64,000 nucleotides of DNA from Lasioglossum baleicum (taxonomy: Eukaryota; Arthropoda; Insecta; Hymenoptera; Halictidae), in the NCBI RefSeq assembly GCF_051020765.1, contig NC_134942.1, positions 1,798,001 through 1,862,000 of the forward strand, written 5' to 3'. Numbering within the stretch: position 1 is the stretch's first letter; the number at the start of each line of letters is the position of its first letter. Positions 23,926-36,125 of this stretch are shown in pieces. Under the pieces are notes generated by a model. That model had not been told where the DNA came from. It saw only the letters and a program-made list of their open reading frames with translations, and did no database searches. Made by a program: the position numbers and the translations under genes.

Positions 23926-26011
23926 GCATTTGCATGCAAATATGCGAAATTGGCACGAAAACAGCGATTCGGCAAGCACAATCACGATTTATTTGAGCTT
24001 ATGTCAGATTCGACGATTATTCGTTTCACAACTGAATTTCTGTGCGGAATCGCTGTTTCGCGTGCTAGATAAATGCATTTGCATGCAAATATGCGAAATT
24101 GGCACGGAAACTCCGATTTGGCAAGCACGATCACGATTCATTCGAGCTTATGTCACATTCGCCGATTATTCGTTTCACATATGAATTTCTGTGCGGAATC
24201 GGTGTTTCGAGTGCTATATCAGTGCATTTGCATGCAAACATGCAAAATTTTCATAGAAACTCCGACCCGGCAAGCACGATCACGATTTATTCGAGCTTAT
24301 GTCAAATTCGACGATTCTTCGTTGCAGAAGTGTATTTCTGTGCGGAATCGCTGTTTCGCGTGCTAGATCAGTGCATTTGTATGCAGATACGCGAAATTGG
24401 CACGAAAACTCCGATTCGGCAAGCACGATAACGATTTATTCGAGCTTATGTCAGATTCGACGATTCTTCGTTTCAGATTTTTATTTCTGTGCGGAATCGC
24501 TGTTTCGCGCGCTAGATCAGTGCATTTGCATGCAAATATGCGAAATTGGCACGATAACTCCGATTCGGCAAGCACGATCACGATTTATTCGAGCTTATGT
24601 CAGATTCGACGATTCTTCGTTTCAGAAGTGTATTTCTGTGCGGAATCGCTGTTTCGCGTGCCAGATCAGTGCATTTGCATGCAAATATGCGAAATTGGCA
24701 AAGAAACTCCGACCTGGCAAGCACAATCACAATTTATTCGAGCCTATGTCAGATTCGACGATTCTTCGTTTCAGAAGTGTATTTCTGTGCGGAATCGCTG
24801 TTTCGCGCGCTAGATCAGTGCATTTGCATGCAAATATGCGAAATTGGCACGGTAACTCTGATTCGGCAAGCACGATCACGATTTATTCGAGCTTATGTCA
24901 GATTCGACGATTATTCGTGTCACAAATGAATTTCTGTGCGGAATCGCTGTTGCGCGTGCTAGATCAGTGCATTTGCATGCAAGTATGCCAAATTGGAATA
25001 GAAAGTCCGACCCGGCAAGCACGATCACGATTTATTCGAGCTTATGTCCGATTCGACGATTCGTCGTTTCAGAAGTGTATTTCTGTGCGGAATCGCTGTT
25101 TCGCGTGCTAGATCAGTGCATTTGCATGCAAGTATGAGAAATGGGAATAGAAACCCCGACCCGACAAGCACGATCGCTATTTAATCGAGCTTATGTCAGA
25201 TTAGACGATTCTTCGTTTCAGAAGTGTATTTCTGTGCGGTATCGCTGTTTCGCGTGCTAGATAAGTGCATTTGCATGCAAATATGCGAAATTGGTCCGGA
25301 AACTCCGATTTGGCAAGCATGACCACGATTTATTCGAGCTTATGTCAGATTCGACGATCCTTCGTTTGAGAAGTGTATTTCTGTGCGGAATCGCTGTTTC
25401 GCGCGCTAGATCAGTGCATTTGCATGCAAATATGCGAAATTGGCACGAAAACAGCGATTCGGCAAGCACAATCACGATTTATTTGAGCTTATGTCAGATT
25501 CGACGATTATTCGTTTCACAACTGAATTTCTGTGCGGAATCGCTGTTTCGCGTGCTAGATCAGTGCATTTGTATGCAGATACGCGAAATTGGCACGAAAA
25601 CTCCGATTCGGCAAGCACGATAACGATTTATTCGAGCTTATGTCAGATTCGACGATTCTTCGTTTCAGAAGTGTATTTCTGTGCGGTATCGCTGTTTCGC
25701 GTGCTAGATCAGTGCATTTGCATGCAAATATGCGAAATTGGTCCGGAAACTCCGATTCGGCAAGCATGACCACGATTTATTTGAGCTTATGTCAGATTCG
25801 ACGATTATTCGTTTCACAAATGAATTTCTGTACGGAGTCGCTGTTTAGCGTGCTAGATCAGTGCATTTGCATGCAAGTATGAGAAATTGGAATAGAAACT
25901 CCGACCCGACAAGCAGGATCACCCTTTATTCGAGCTTATGTCAGATTCGACGATTCTTCGTTTGAGAAGTATATTTCTGTGCGGAATCGCTGTTTCGCGC
26001 GCTAGATCAGT
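23926..26011. repeat. 14-monomer (2,086-bp) tandem duplication, copy 1
   Basis: The block starts with d-e-f, contains an m monomer with the private state CAGATTTTTATTTC (about 24,476) and the l-i-h-d cassette, and ends with n. The same order and private variants recur 2,086 bp downstream (CAGATTTTTATTTC at about 26,562). The left breakpoint is uncertain by some 50 bases. Confidence 0.85.
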
Positions 26012-28097
26012 GCATTTGCATGCAAATATGCGAAATTGGCACGAAAACAGCGATTCGGCAAGCACAATCACGATTTATTTGAGCTTATGTCAGATTCGAC
26101 GATTATTCGTTTCACAACTGAATTTCTGTGCGGAATCGCTGTTTCGCGTGCTAGATAAATGCATTTGCATGCAAATATGCGAAATTGGCACGGAAACTCC
26201 GATTTGGCAAGCACGATCACGATTCATTCGAGCTTATGTCACATTCGCCGATTATTCGTTTCACATATGAATTTCTGTGCGGAATCGGTGTTTCGAGTGC
26301 TATATCAGTGCATTTGCATGCAAACATGCAAAATTTTCATAGAAACTCCGACCCGGCAAGCACGATCACGATTTATTCGAGCTTATGTCAAATTCGACGA
26401 TTCTTCGTTGCAGAAGTGTATTTCTGTGCGGAATCGCTGTTTCGCGTGCTAGATCAGTGCATTTGTATGCAGATACGCGAAATTGGCACGAAAACTCCGA
26501 TTCGGCAAGCACGATAACGATTTATTCGAGCTTATGTCAGATTCGACGATTCTTCGTTTCAGATTTTTATTTCTGTGCGGAATCGCTGTTTCGCGCGCTA
26601 GATCAGTGCATTTGCATGCAAATATGCGAAATTGGCACGATAACTCCGATTCGGCAAGCACGATCACGATTTATTCGAGCTTATGTCAGATTCGACGATT
26701 CTTCGTTTCAGAAGTGTATTTCTGTGCGGAATCGCTGTTTCGCGTGCCAGATCAGTGCATTTGCATGCAAATATGCGAAATTGGCAAAGAAACTCCGACC
26801 TGGCAAGCACAATCACAATTTATTCGAGCCTATGTCAGATTCGACGATTCTTCGTTTCAGAAGTGTATTTCTGTGCGGAATCGCTGTTTCGCGCGCTAGA
26901 TCAGTGCATTTGCATGCAAATATGCGAAATTGGCACGGTAACTCTGATTCGGCAAGCACGATCACGATTTATTCGAGCTTATGTCAGATTCGACGATTAT
27001 TCGTGTCACAAATGAATTTCTGTGCGGAATCGCTGTTGCGCGTGCTAGATCAGTGCATTTGCATGCAAGTATGCCAAATTGGAATAGAAAGTCCGACCCG
27101 GCAAGCACGATCACGATTTATTCGAGCTTATGTCCGATTCGACGATTCGTCGTTTCAGAAGTGTATTTCTGTGCGGAATCGCTGTTTCGCGTGCTAGATC
27201 AGTGCATTTGCATGCAAGTATGAGAAATGGGAATAGAAACCCCGACCCGACAAGCACGATCGCTATTTAATCGAGCTTATGTCAGATTAGACGATTCTTC
27301 GTTTCAGAAGTGTATTTCTGTGCGGTATCGCTGTTTCGCGTGCTAGATAAGTGCATTTGCATGCAAATATGCGAAATTGGTCCGGAAACTCCGATTTGGC
27401 AAGCATGACCACGATTTATTCGAGCTTATGTCAGATTCGACGATCCTTCGTTTGAGAAGTGTATTTCTGTGCGGAATCGCTGTTTCGCGCGCTAGATCAG
27501 TGCATTTGCATGCAAATATGCGAAATTGGCACGAAAACAGCGATTCGGCAAGCACAATCACGATTTATTTGAGCTTATGTCAGATTCGACGATTATTCGT
27601 TTCACAACTGAATTTCTGTGCGGAATCGCTGTTTCGCGTGCTAGATCAGTGCATTTGTATGCAGATACGCGAAATTGGCACGAAAACTCCGATTCGGCAA
27701 GCACGATAACGATTTATTCGAGCTTATGTCAGATTCGACGATTCTTCGTTTCAGAAGTGTATTTCTGTGCGGTATCGCTGTTTCGCGTGCTAGATCAGTG
27801 CATTTGCATGCAAATATGCGAAATTGGTCCGGAAACTCCGAATCGGCAAGCATGACCACGATTTATTTGAGCTTATGTCAGATTCGACGATTATTCGTTT
27901 CACAAATGAATTTCTGTACGGAGTCGCTGTTTAGCGTGCTAGATCAGTGCATTTGCATGCAAGTATGAGAAATTGGAATAGAAACTCCGACCCGACAAGC
28001 AGGATCACCCTTTATTCGAGCTTATGTCAGATTCGACGATTCTTCGTTTGAGAAGTATATTTCTGTGCGGAATCGCTGTTTCGCGCGCTAGATCAGT
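26012..28097. repeat. 14-monomer (2,086-bp) tandem duplication, copy 2
   Basis: This is the twin of 23,926-26,011. Noticed differences include CCGAATCGGC at about 27,839 where copy 1 reads CCGATTCGGC. A related block with the less mutated state CAGATTTGTATTTC lies at 29,874-31,370. Confidence 0.85.
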
Positions 28098-31000
28098 GCA
28101 TTTGCATGCAAATATGCGAAATTGGCACGAAAACTCCGATTCGGCAAGCACGATCACGATTTATTCGAGCTTATGTCGGATTCGACGATTATTCGTTTCA
28201 CAAATGAATTTCTGTGCGGAATCGCTGTTGCGCGTGCTAGATCAGTGCATTTGCATGCAAGTATGCGAAATTGGCACGAAAACTCTGATTCGGCAAGCAC
28301 GATAACGATTTATTCGAGCTTATGTCAGATTCGACGATTCTTCGTTTCACAAATGAATTTCTGCGCGGAATCGCTGTTTCGCGTGCCAGATCAGTGCATT
28401 TGCATGCAAATATGCGAAATTGGCAAAGAAACTCCGACCTGGCAAGCACAATCACAATTTATTCGAGCCTATGTCAGATTCGACGATTCTTCGTTTCAGA
28501 AGTGTATTTCTGTGCGGAATCGCTGTTTCGCGCGCTAGATCAGTGCATTTGCATGCAAATATGCGAAATTGGCACGAAAACTCCGATTCGGCAAGCACGA
28601 TCACGATTTATTCGAGCTTATGTCAGATTCGACGATTATTCGTGTCACAAATGAATTTCTGTGCGGAATCGCTGTTGCGCGTGCTAGATCAGTGCATTTG
28701 CATGCAAGTATGCCAAATTGGAATAGAAAGTCCGACCCGGCAAGCACGATCACGATTTATTCGAGCTTATGTCCGATTCGACGATTCGTCGTTTCAGAAG
28801 TGTATTTCTGTGCGGAATCGCTGTTTCGCGTGCTAGATCAGTGCATTTGCATGCAAGTATGAGAAATGGGAATAGAAACCCCGACCCGACAAGCACGATC
28901 GCTATTTAATCGAGCTTATGTCAGATTAGACGATTCTTCGTTTCAGAAGTGTATTTCTGTGCGGTATCGCTGTTTCGCGTGCTAGATCAGTGCATTTGCA
29001 TGCAAATATGCGAAATTGGTCCGGAAACTCCGATTCGGCAAGCATGACCACGATTTATTCGAGCTTATGTCAGATTCGACGATCCTTCGTTTGAGAAGTG
29101 TATTTCTGTGCGGAATCGCTGTTTCGCGCGCTAGATCAGTGCATTTGCATGCAAATATGCGAAATTGGCACGAAAACAGCGATTCGGCAAGCACAATCAC
29201 GATTTATTTGAGCTTATGTCAGATTCGACGATTATTCGTTTCACAACTGAATTTCTGTGCGGAATCGCTGTTGCGCGTGCTAGATCAGTGCATTTGCATG
29301 CAAGTATGCCAAATTGGAATAGAAAGTCCGTCCCGGCAAGCACGATCACGATTTATTCGAGCTTATGTCAGATTCGACGATTCGTCGTTTCAGAAGTGTA
29401 TTTCTGTGCGGAATCGCTGTTTCGCGTGCTAGATCAGTGCATTTGCATGCAAGTATGAGAAATGGGAATAGAAACCCCGACCCGACAAGCACGATCGCTA
29501 TTTAATCGAGCTTATGTCAGATTAGACGATTCTTCGTTTCAGAAGTGTATTTCTGTGCGGTATCGCTGTTTCGCGTGCTAGATCAGTGCATTTGCATGCA
29601 AATATGCGAAATTGGTCCGGAAACTCCGATTCGGCAAGCATGACCACGATTTATTCGAGCTTATGTCAGATTCGACGATCCTTCGTTTGAGAAGTGTATT
29701 TCTGTGCGGAATCGCTGTTTCGCGCGCTAGATCAGTGCATTTGCATGCAAATATGCGAAATTGGCACGAAAACAGCGATTCGGCAAGCACAATCACGATT
29801 TATTTGAGCTTATGTCAGATTCGACGATTATTCGTTTCACAACTGAATTTCTGTGCGGAATCGCTGTTTCGCGTGCTAGATAAATGCATTTGCATGCAAA
29901 TATGCGAAATTGGCACGGAAACTCCGATTTGGCAAGCACGATCACGATTCATTCGAGCTTATGTCACATTCGCCGATTATTCGTTTCACATATGAATTTC
30001 TGTGCGGAATCGGTGTTTCGAGTGCTATATCAGTGCATTTGCATGCAAACATGCAAAATTTTCATAGAAACTCCGACCCGGCAAGCACGATCACGATTTA
30101 TTCGAGCTTATGTCAAATTCGACGATTCTTCGTTGCAGAAGTGTATTTCTGTGCGGAATCGCTGTTTCGCGTGCTAGATCAGTGCATTTGTATGCAGATA
30201 CGCGAAATTGGCACGAAAACTCCGATTCGGCAAGCACGATAACGATTTATTCGAGCTTATGTCAGATTCGACGATTCTTCGTTTCAGATTTGTATTTCTG
30301 TGCGGAATCGCTGTTTCGCGCGCTAGATCAGTGCATTTGCATGCAAATATGCGAAATTGGCACGATAACTCCGATTCGGCAAGCACGATCACGATTTATT
30401 CGAGCTTATGTCAGATTCGACGATTCTTCGTTTCAGAAGTGTATTTCTGTGCGGAATCGCTGTTTCGCGTGCCAGATCAGTGCATTTGCATGCAAACATG
30501 CGAAATTGGCAAAGAAACTCCGACCTGGCAAGCACAATCACAATTTATTCGAGCCTATGTCAGATTCGACGATTCTTCGTTTCAGAAGTGTATTTCTGTG
30601 CGGAATCGCTGTTTCGCGCGCTAGATCAGTGCATTTGCATGCAAATATGCGAAATTGGCACGGTAACTCTGATTCGGCAAGCACGATCACGATTTATTCG
30701 AGCTTATGTCAGATTCGACGATTATTCGTGTCACAAATGAATTTCTGTGCGGAATCGCTGTTGCGCGTGCTAGATCAGTGCATTTGCATGCAAGTATGCC
30801 AAATTGGAATAGAAAGTCCGACCCGGCAAGCACGATCACGATTTATTCGAGCTTATGTCCGATTCGACGATTCGTCGTTTCAGAAGTGTATTTCTGTGCG
30901 GAATCGCTGTTTCGCGTGCTAGATCAGTGCATTTGCATGCAAGTATGAGAAATGGGAATAGAAACCCCGACCCGACAAGCACGATCGCTATTTAATCGAG

Positions 31001-34000
31001 CTTATGTCAGATTAGACGATTCTTCGTTTCAGAAGTGTATTTCTGTGCGGTATCGCTGTTTCGCGTGCTAGATAAGTGCATTTGCATGCAAATATGCGAA
31101 ATTGGTCCGGAAACTCCGATTTGGCAAGCATGACCACGATTTATTCGAGCTTATGTCAGATTCGACGATCCTTCGTTTGAGAAGTGTATTTCTGTGCGGA
31201 ATCGCTGTTTCGCGCGCTAGATCAGTGCATTTGCATGCAAATATGCGAAATTGGCACGAAAACAGCGATTCGGCAAGCACAATCACGATTTATTTGAGCT
31301 TATGTCAGATTCGACGATTATTCGTTTCACAACTGAATTTCTGTGCGGAATCGCTGTTTCGCGTGCTAGATAAATGCATTTGCATGCAAATATGCGAAAT
31401 TGGCACGGAAACTCCGATTTGGCAAGCACGATCACGATTCATTCGAGCTTATGTCACATTCGCCGATTATTCGTTTCACATATGAATTTCTGTGCGGAAT
31501 CGGTGTTTCGAGTGCTATATCAGTGCATTTGCATGCAAACATGCAAAATTTTCATAGAAACTCCGACCCGGCAAGCACGATCACGATTTATTCGAGCTTA
31601 TGTCAGATTCGACGATTCTTCGTTGCAGAAGTGTATTTCTGTGCGGAATCGCTGTTTCGCGTGCTAGATCAGTGCATTTGTATGCAGATACGCGAAATTG
31701 GCACGAAAACTCCGATTCGGCAAGCACGATAACGATTTATTCGAGCTTATGTCAGATTCGACGATTCTTCGTTTCAGAAGTGTATTTCTGTGCGGTATCG
31801 CTGTTTCGCGTGCTAGATCAGTGCATTTGCATGCAAATATGCGAAATTGGTCCGGAAACTCCGATTCGGCAAGCATGACCACGATTTATTTGAGCTTATG
31901 TCAGATTCGACGATTATTCGTTTCACAAATGAATTTCTGTACGGAGTCGCTGTTTAGCGTGCTAGATCAGTGCATTTGCATGCAAGTATGAGAAATTGGA
32001 ATAGAAACTCCGACCCGACAAGCAGGATCACCCTTTATTCGAGCTTATGTCAGATTCGACGATTCTTCGTTTGAGAAGTATATTTCTGTGCGGAATCGCT
32101 GTTTCGCGCGCTAGATCAGTGCATTTGCATGCAAATATGCGAAATTGGCACGAAAACTCCGATTCGGCAAGCACGATCACGATTTATTCGAGCTTATGTC
32201 GGATTCGACGATTATTCGTTTCACAAATGAATTTCTGTGCGGAATCGCTGTTGCGCGTGCTAGATCAGTGCATTTGCATGCAAGTATGCAAAATTGGCAC
32301 GAAAACTCTGATTCGGCAAGCACGATCACGATTTATTCGAGCTTATGTCAGATTCGACGATTCTTCGTTTCACAAATGAATTTCTGCGCGGAATCGCTGT
32401 TTCGCGTGCCAGATCAGTGCATTTGCATGCAAATATGCGAAATTGGCAAAGAAACTCCGACCTGGCGAGCACAATCACAATTTATTCGAGCCTATGTCAG
32501 ATTCGACGATTCTTCGTTTCAGAAGTGTATTTCTGTGCGGAATCGCTGTTTCGCGCGCTAGGTCAGTGCATTTGCATGCAAATATGCGAAATTGGCACGA
32601 AAACTCCGATTCGGCAAGCACGATCACGATTTATTCGAGCTTATGTCAGATTCGACGATTATTCGTGTCACAAATGAATTTCTGTGCGGAATCGCTGTTG
32701 CGCGTGCTAGATCAGTGCATTTGCATGCAAGTATGCCAAGTTGGAATAGAAAGTCCGACCCGGCAAGCACGATCACGATTTATTCGAGCTTATGTCCGAT
32801 TCGACGATTCGTCGTTTCAGAAGTGTATTTCTGTGCGGAATCGCTGTTTCGCGTGCTAGATCAGTGCATTTGCATGCAAGTATGAGAAATGGGAATAGAA
32901 ACCCCGACCCGACAAGCACGATCGCTATTTAATCGAGCTTATGTCAGATTAGACGATTCTTCGTTTCAGAAGTGTATTTCTGTGCGGTATCGGTGTTTCG
33001 CGTGCTAGATCAGTGCATTTGCATGCAAATATGCGAAATTGGTCCGGAAACTCCGATTCGGCAAGCATGACCACGATTTATTCGAGCTTATGTCAGATTC
33101 GACGATCCTTCGTTTGAGAAGTGTATTTCTGTGCGGAATCGCTGTTTCGCGCGCTAGATCAGTGCATTTGCATGCAAATATGCGAAATTGGCACGAAAAC
33201 AGCGATTCGGCAAGCACAATCACGATTTATTTGAGCTTATGTCAGATTCGACGATTATTCGTTTCACAACTGAATTTCTGTGCGGAATCGCTGTTTCGCG
33301 TGCTAGATAAATGCATTTGCATGCAAATATGCGAAATTGGCACGGAAACTCCGATTTGGCAAGCACGATCACGATTCATTCGAGCTTATGTCACATTCGC
33401 CGATTATTCGTTTCACATATGAATTTCTGTGCGGAATCGGTGTTTCGAGTGCTATATCAGTGCATTTGCATGCAAACATGCAAAATTTTCATAGAAACTC
33501 CGACCCGGCAAGCACGATCACGATTTATTCGAGCTTATGTCAAATTCGACGATTCTTCGTTGCAGAAGTGTATTTCTGTGCGGAATCGCTGTTTCGCGTG
33601 CTAGATCAGTGCATTTGTATGCAGATACGCGAAATTGGCACGAAAACTCCGATTCGGCAAGCACGATCACGATTTATTCGAGCTTATGTCAGATTCGACG
33701 ATTCTTCGTTTCAGAAGTGTATTTCTGTGCGGAATCGCTGTTTCGCGTGCCAGATCAGTGCATTTGCATGCAAATATGCGAAATTGGCAAAGAAACTCCG
33801 ACCTGGCAAGCACAATCACAATTTATTCGAGCCTATGTCAGATTCGACGATTCTTCGTTTCAGAAGTGTATTTCTGTGCGGAATCGCTGTTTCGCGCGCT
33901 AGATCAGTGCATTTGCATGCAAATATGCGAAATTGGCACGGTAACTCTGATTCGGCAAGCACGATCACGATTTATTCGAGCTTATGTCAGATTCGACGAT

Positions 34001-34504
34001 TATTCGTGTCACAAATGAATTTCTGTGCGGAATCGCTGTTGCGCGTGCTAGATCAGTGCATTTGCATGCAAGTATGCCAAATTGGAATAGAAAGTCCGAC
34101 CCGGCAAGCACGATCACGATTTATTCGAGCTTATGTCCGATTCGACGATTCGTCGTTTCAGAAGTGTATTTCTGTGCGGAATCGCTGTTTCGCGTGCTAG
34201 ATCAGTGCATTTGCATGCAAGTATGAGAAATGGGAATAGAAACCCCGACCCGACAAGCACGATCGCTATTTAATCGAGCTTATGTCAGATTAGACGATTC
34301 TTCGTTTCAGAAGTGTATTTCTGTGCGGTATCGCTGTTTCGCGTGCTAGATAAGTGCATTTGCATGCAAATATGCGAAATTGGTCCGGAAACTCCGATTT
34401 GGCAAGCATGACCACGATTTATTCGAGCTTATGTCAGATTCGACGATCCTTCGTTTGAGAAGTGTATTTCTGTGCGGAATCGCTGTTTCGCGCGCTAGAT
34501 CAGT

Positions 34505-34653
34505 GCATTTGCATGCAAATATGCGAAATTGGCACGAAAACAGCGATTCGGCAAGCACAATCACGATTTATTTGAGCTTATGTCAGATTCGACGATTATT
34601 CGTTTAACAAATGAATTTCTGTGCGGAATCGCTGTTTCGCGTGCTAGATCAGT
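34505..34653. repeat. Chimeric monomer at the domain A/B boundary
   Basis: The 5' half is type d (AAAACAGCGATTCGG, CACAATCACG, TTTATTTGAG). From about 34,600 it reads CGTTTAACAAATGAATTTC, as in the domain B monomers near 37,545, 37,815 and 42,350. The junction lies in the conserved middle of the monomer, so it looks like homologous exchange between two subfamilies. Confidence 0.82.
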
Positions 34654-34802
34654 GCATTTGCATGCAAGTATGCCAAATTGGAATAGAAACTCCGACCCGC
34701 CAAGCACGATCACCCTTTATTCGAGCTTATGTCAGATTCGACGATTATTCGTTTCACAAATGAATTTCTGTGCGGAATCGCTGTTTCGCGCGCTAGATCA
34801 GT

Positions 34803-34868
34803 GCACTTGCATGCAAATATGCGAAATTGGACAGAAACTCCGACCGGGCAAGCACGATCACAATTTTT
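34803..34868. repeat. Short 66-bp monomer fragment
   Basis: The unit starts with GCACTTGCATGCAAAT, has TTGGACAG (one base fewer than TTGGCACAG), and jumps from GATCACAATTTTT to the next GCATTTGC core. It lacks the 3' 82-83 bases of a normal monomer. It has five T at the joint, a form found only here and at 42,547. The preceding monomer has CACCCTTTATTCG rather than type s. Confidence 0.86.
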
Positions 34869-35464
34869 GCATTTGCATGCAAATATGCGAAATTGGCACG
34901 AAAACTCCGATTCAGCAAGCAGGATCACGATTTATTCGAGCTTATGTCAGATTCGACGATTATTCGTTTTACAAATGAATTTCTGTGCGGAATCGCTGTT
35001 TCGTGTGCTAGATCAGTGCATTTGCATGAAAGTATGCCAAATTGGAATAGAAACTCCGACCCGGCAAGCACGATCACGATTTATTCGAGCTTATGTCAGA
35101 TTCGACGATTCTTCGTTTCAGAAGTGTATTTCTGTGCGGAATCGCTGTTTCGCGCGCTAGATCAGTGCATTTGCATGCAAATATGCGAAATTGGCCCGAA
35201 AACTCCGATTCGGCAAGCACGATCACGATTTATTCGAGCTTATGTCAGATTCGACGATTATTCGTTTCACAAATGAATTTCTGTGCGGAATCGCTGTTGC
35301 GCGTGCTAGATCAGTGCATTTGCATGCAAGTATGCCAAATTGGAATAGAAACTCCGACCCGGCAAGCACGATCACGATTTATTCGAGCTTATGTCAGATT
35401 CGACGATTCTTCGTTTCAGAAGTGTATTTCTGTGCGGAATCGCTGTTTCGCGCCCTAGATCTGT

Positions 35465-36125
35465 GCATTTGCATGCAAGTATGACAAAAAGGCACGGAAA
35501 CTCCGATTCGACAAGCACGATCACGATTTATTCGAGCTTATGTCACATTCGACGATTCTTCGTTTCACAAATTAATTTCTGTGCGGAATCGCTGTTTCGC
35601 GTGCTAGATCAGTGCATTTGCATGCAAGCATGAGAAATTGGAATAGGAACTCCGATCCGGTAAGCACGCTCACAATTTATTCGAGCCTATGTCAGATTCG
35701 ATGATTGTTCATTTCAGAAGTGTATTTCTGTGCGGAATCGCTGTTTCGCGCGCTAGATCTGTGCATTTGCATGCAAGCATGAGAAATTGGAATAGAAACT
35801 CCGACAAGGCAAGCGCGATCACGATTTATTCGAGCTTATGTCAGATTCGACGATTCTTCGTTTCAGAAGTGTATTTCTGTGCGGAATCGCTGTTTCGCGA
35901 GCTAGATCAGTGCACTTGCATGCAAATATGCGAAATTGGACAGAAACACCGACCGGGCAAGCACGATCACAATTTTGCATTTGCATGCAAATATGCGAAA
36001 TTGGCACGAAAACTCCGATTCGGCAAGCAGGATCGCGATTTATTCAAGCTTCTGTCAGATTCGACGATTATTCGTTTTACAAATGAATTTCTGTGCGGAA
36101 TCGCTGTATCGCGTGCTAGATCAGT
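35465..36125. repeat. Cassette q-r-s-short-t, first of eight copies
   Basis: The 661-bp order is q (GACAAAAAGGCACGG, CACAAATTAATTTC), r (GGAACTCCGATCCGG, GATGATTGTTCATTTC), s (CGACAAGGCAAGCGCG), the 65-bp unit, then t (CAAGCAGGATCGCG). Copies start at 35465, 40843, 43209, 47569, 52824, 55636, 57638 and 63488. The last is cut by the window end. Three further r monomers (39,949, 46,675, 62,147) occur without s and the short unit. At 54,081 the short unit occurs without q and r. Confidence 0.84.
35912..35976. repeat. Short 65-bp monomer fragment
   Basis: This is the four-T form with AAACACCGACCGGG. It is preceded by a CGCGAGCTAG tail and lies in the first q-r-s-short-t cassette. Confidence 0.86.

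Larger units (their letters stand above)
1..34600. repeat. Satellite domain A (subfamily rich in types d, e, f, g, h, i, l)
   Basis: Monomers here carry variants not seen further right, such as TTGGTCCGGAAACTCC (type h), AAAACAGCGATTCGG (d), ATGCAAAATTTTCATAG (f), CAAGCATGACCACG (g, h) and GACGATTCGTCG (l). Every unit is exactly 149 bp except one 143-bp variant present twice through duplication. Most cores read GCATGCAAAT and so keep the full 14-bp palindrome. A few types, for example those with CACAGAAACTCCGACAAGG or CACCCTTTATTCG, are shared with domain B, which shows common ancestry. Confidence 0.88.

Noticed and set aside
22809..34200. Long open reading frames (270-287 codons) as a Cys-rich repeat protein gene
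   Set aside because: The period of 149 is not a multiple of 3, so the frame changes every monomer. The same peptides occur in all three forward frames, and there is no promoter, intron pattern or codon-position bias. Frames end wherever a common monomer variant places a stop.
1..34600. A single regular higher-order repeat across domain A
   Set aside because: Distances between h monomers are 3, 4, 5, 6, 9, 10, 11, 13, 14 and 17 units. The pattern is a mosaic of cassettes and local duplications, not one fixed period.
34803..34868. Short units as an inserted mobile element
   Set aside because: Their sequence is wholly a 5' part of the same monomer, with a simple 3' deletion. There are no terminal repeats or duplicated target sites.
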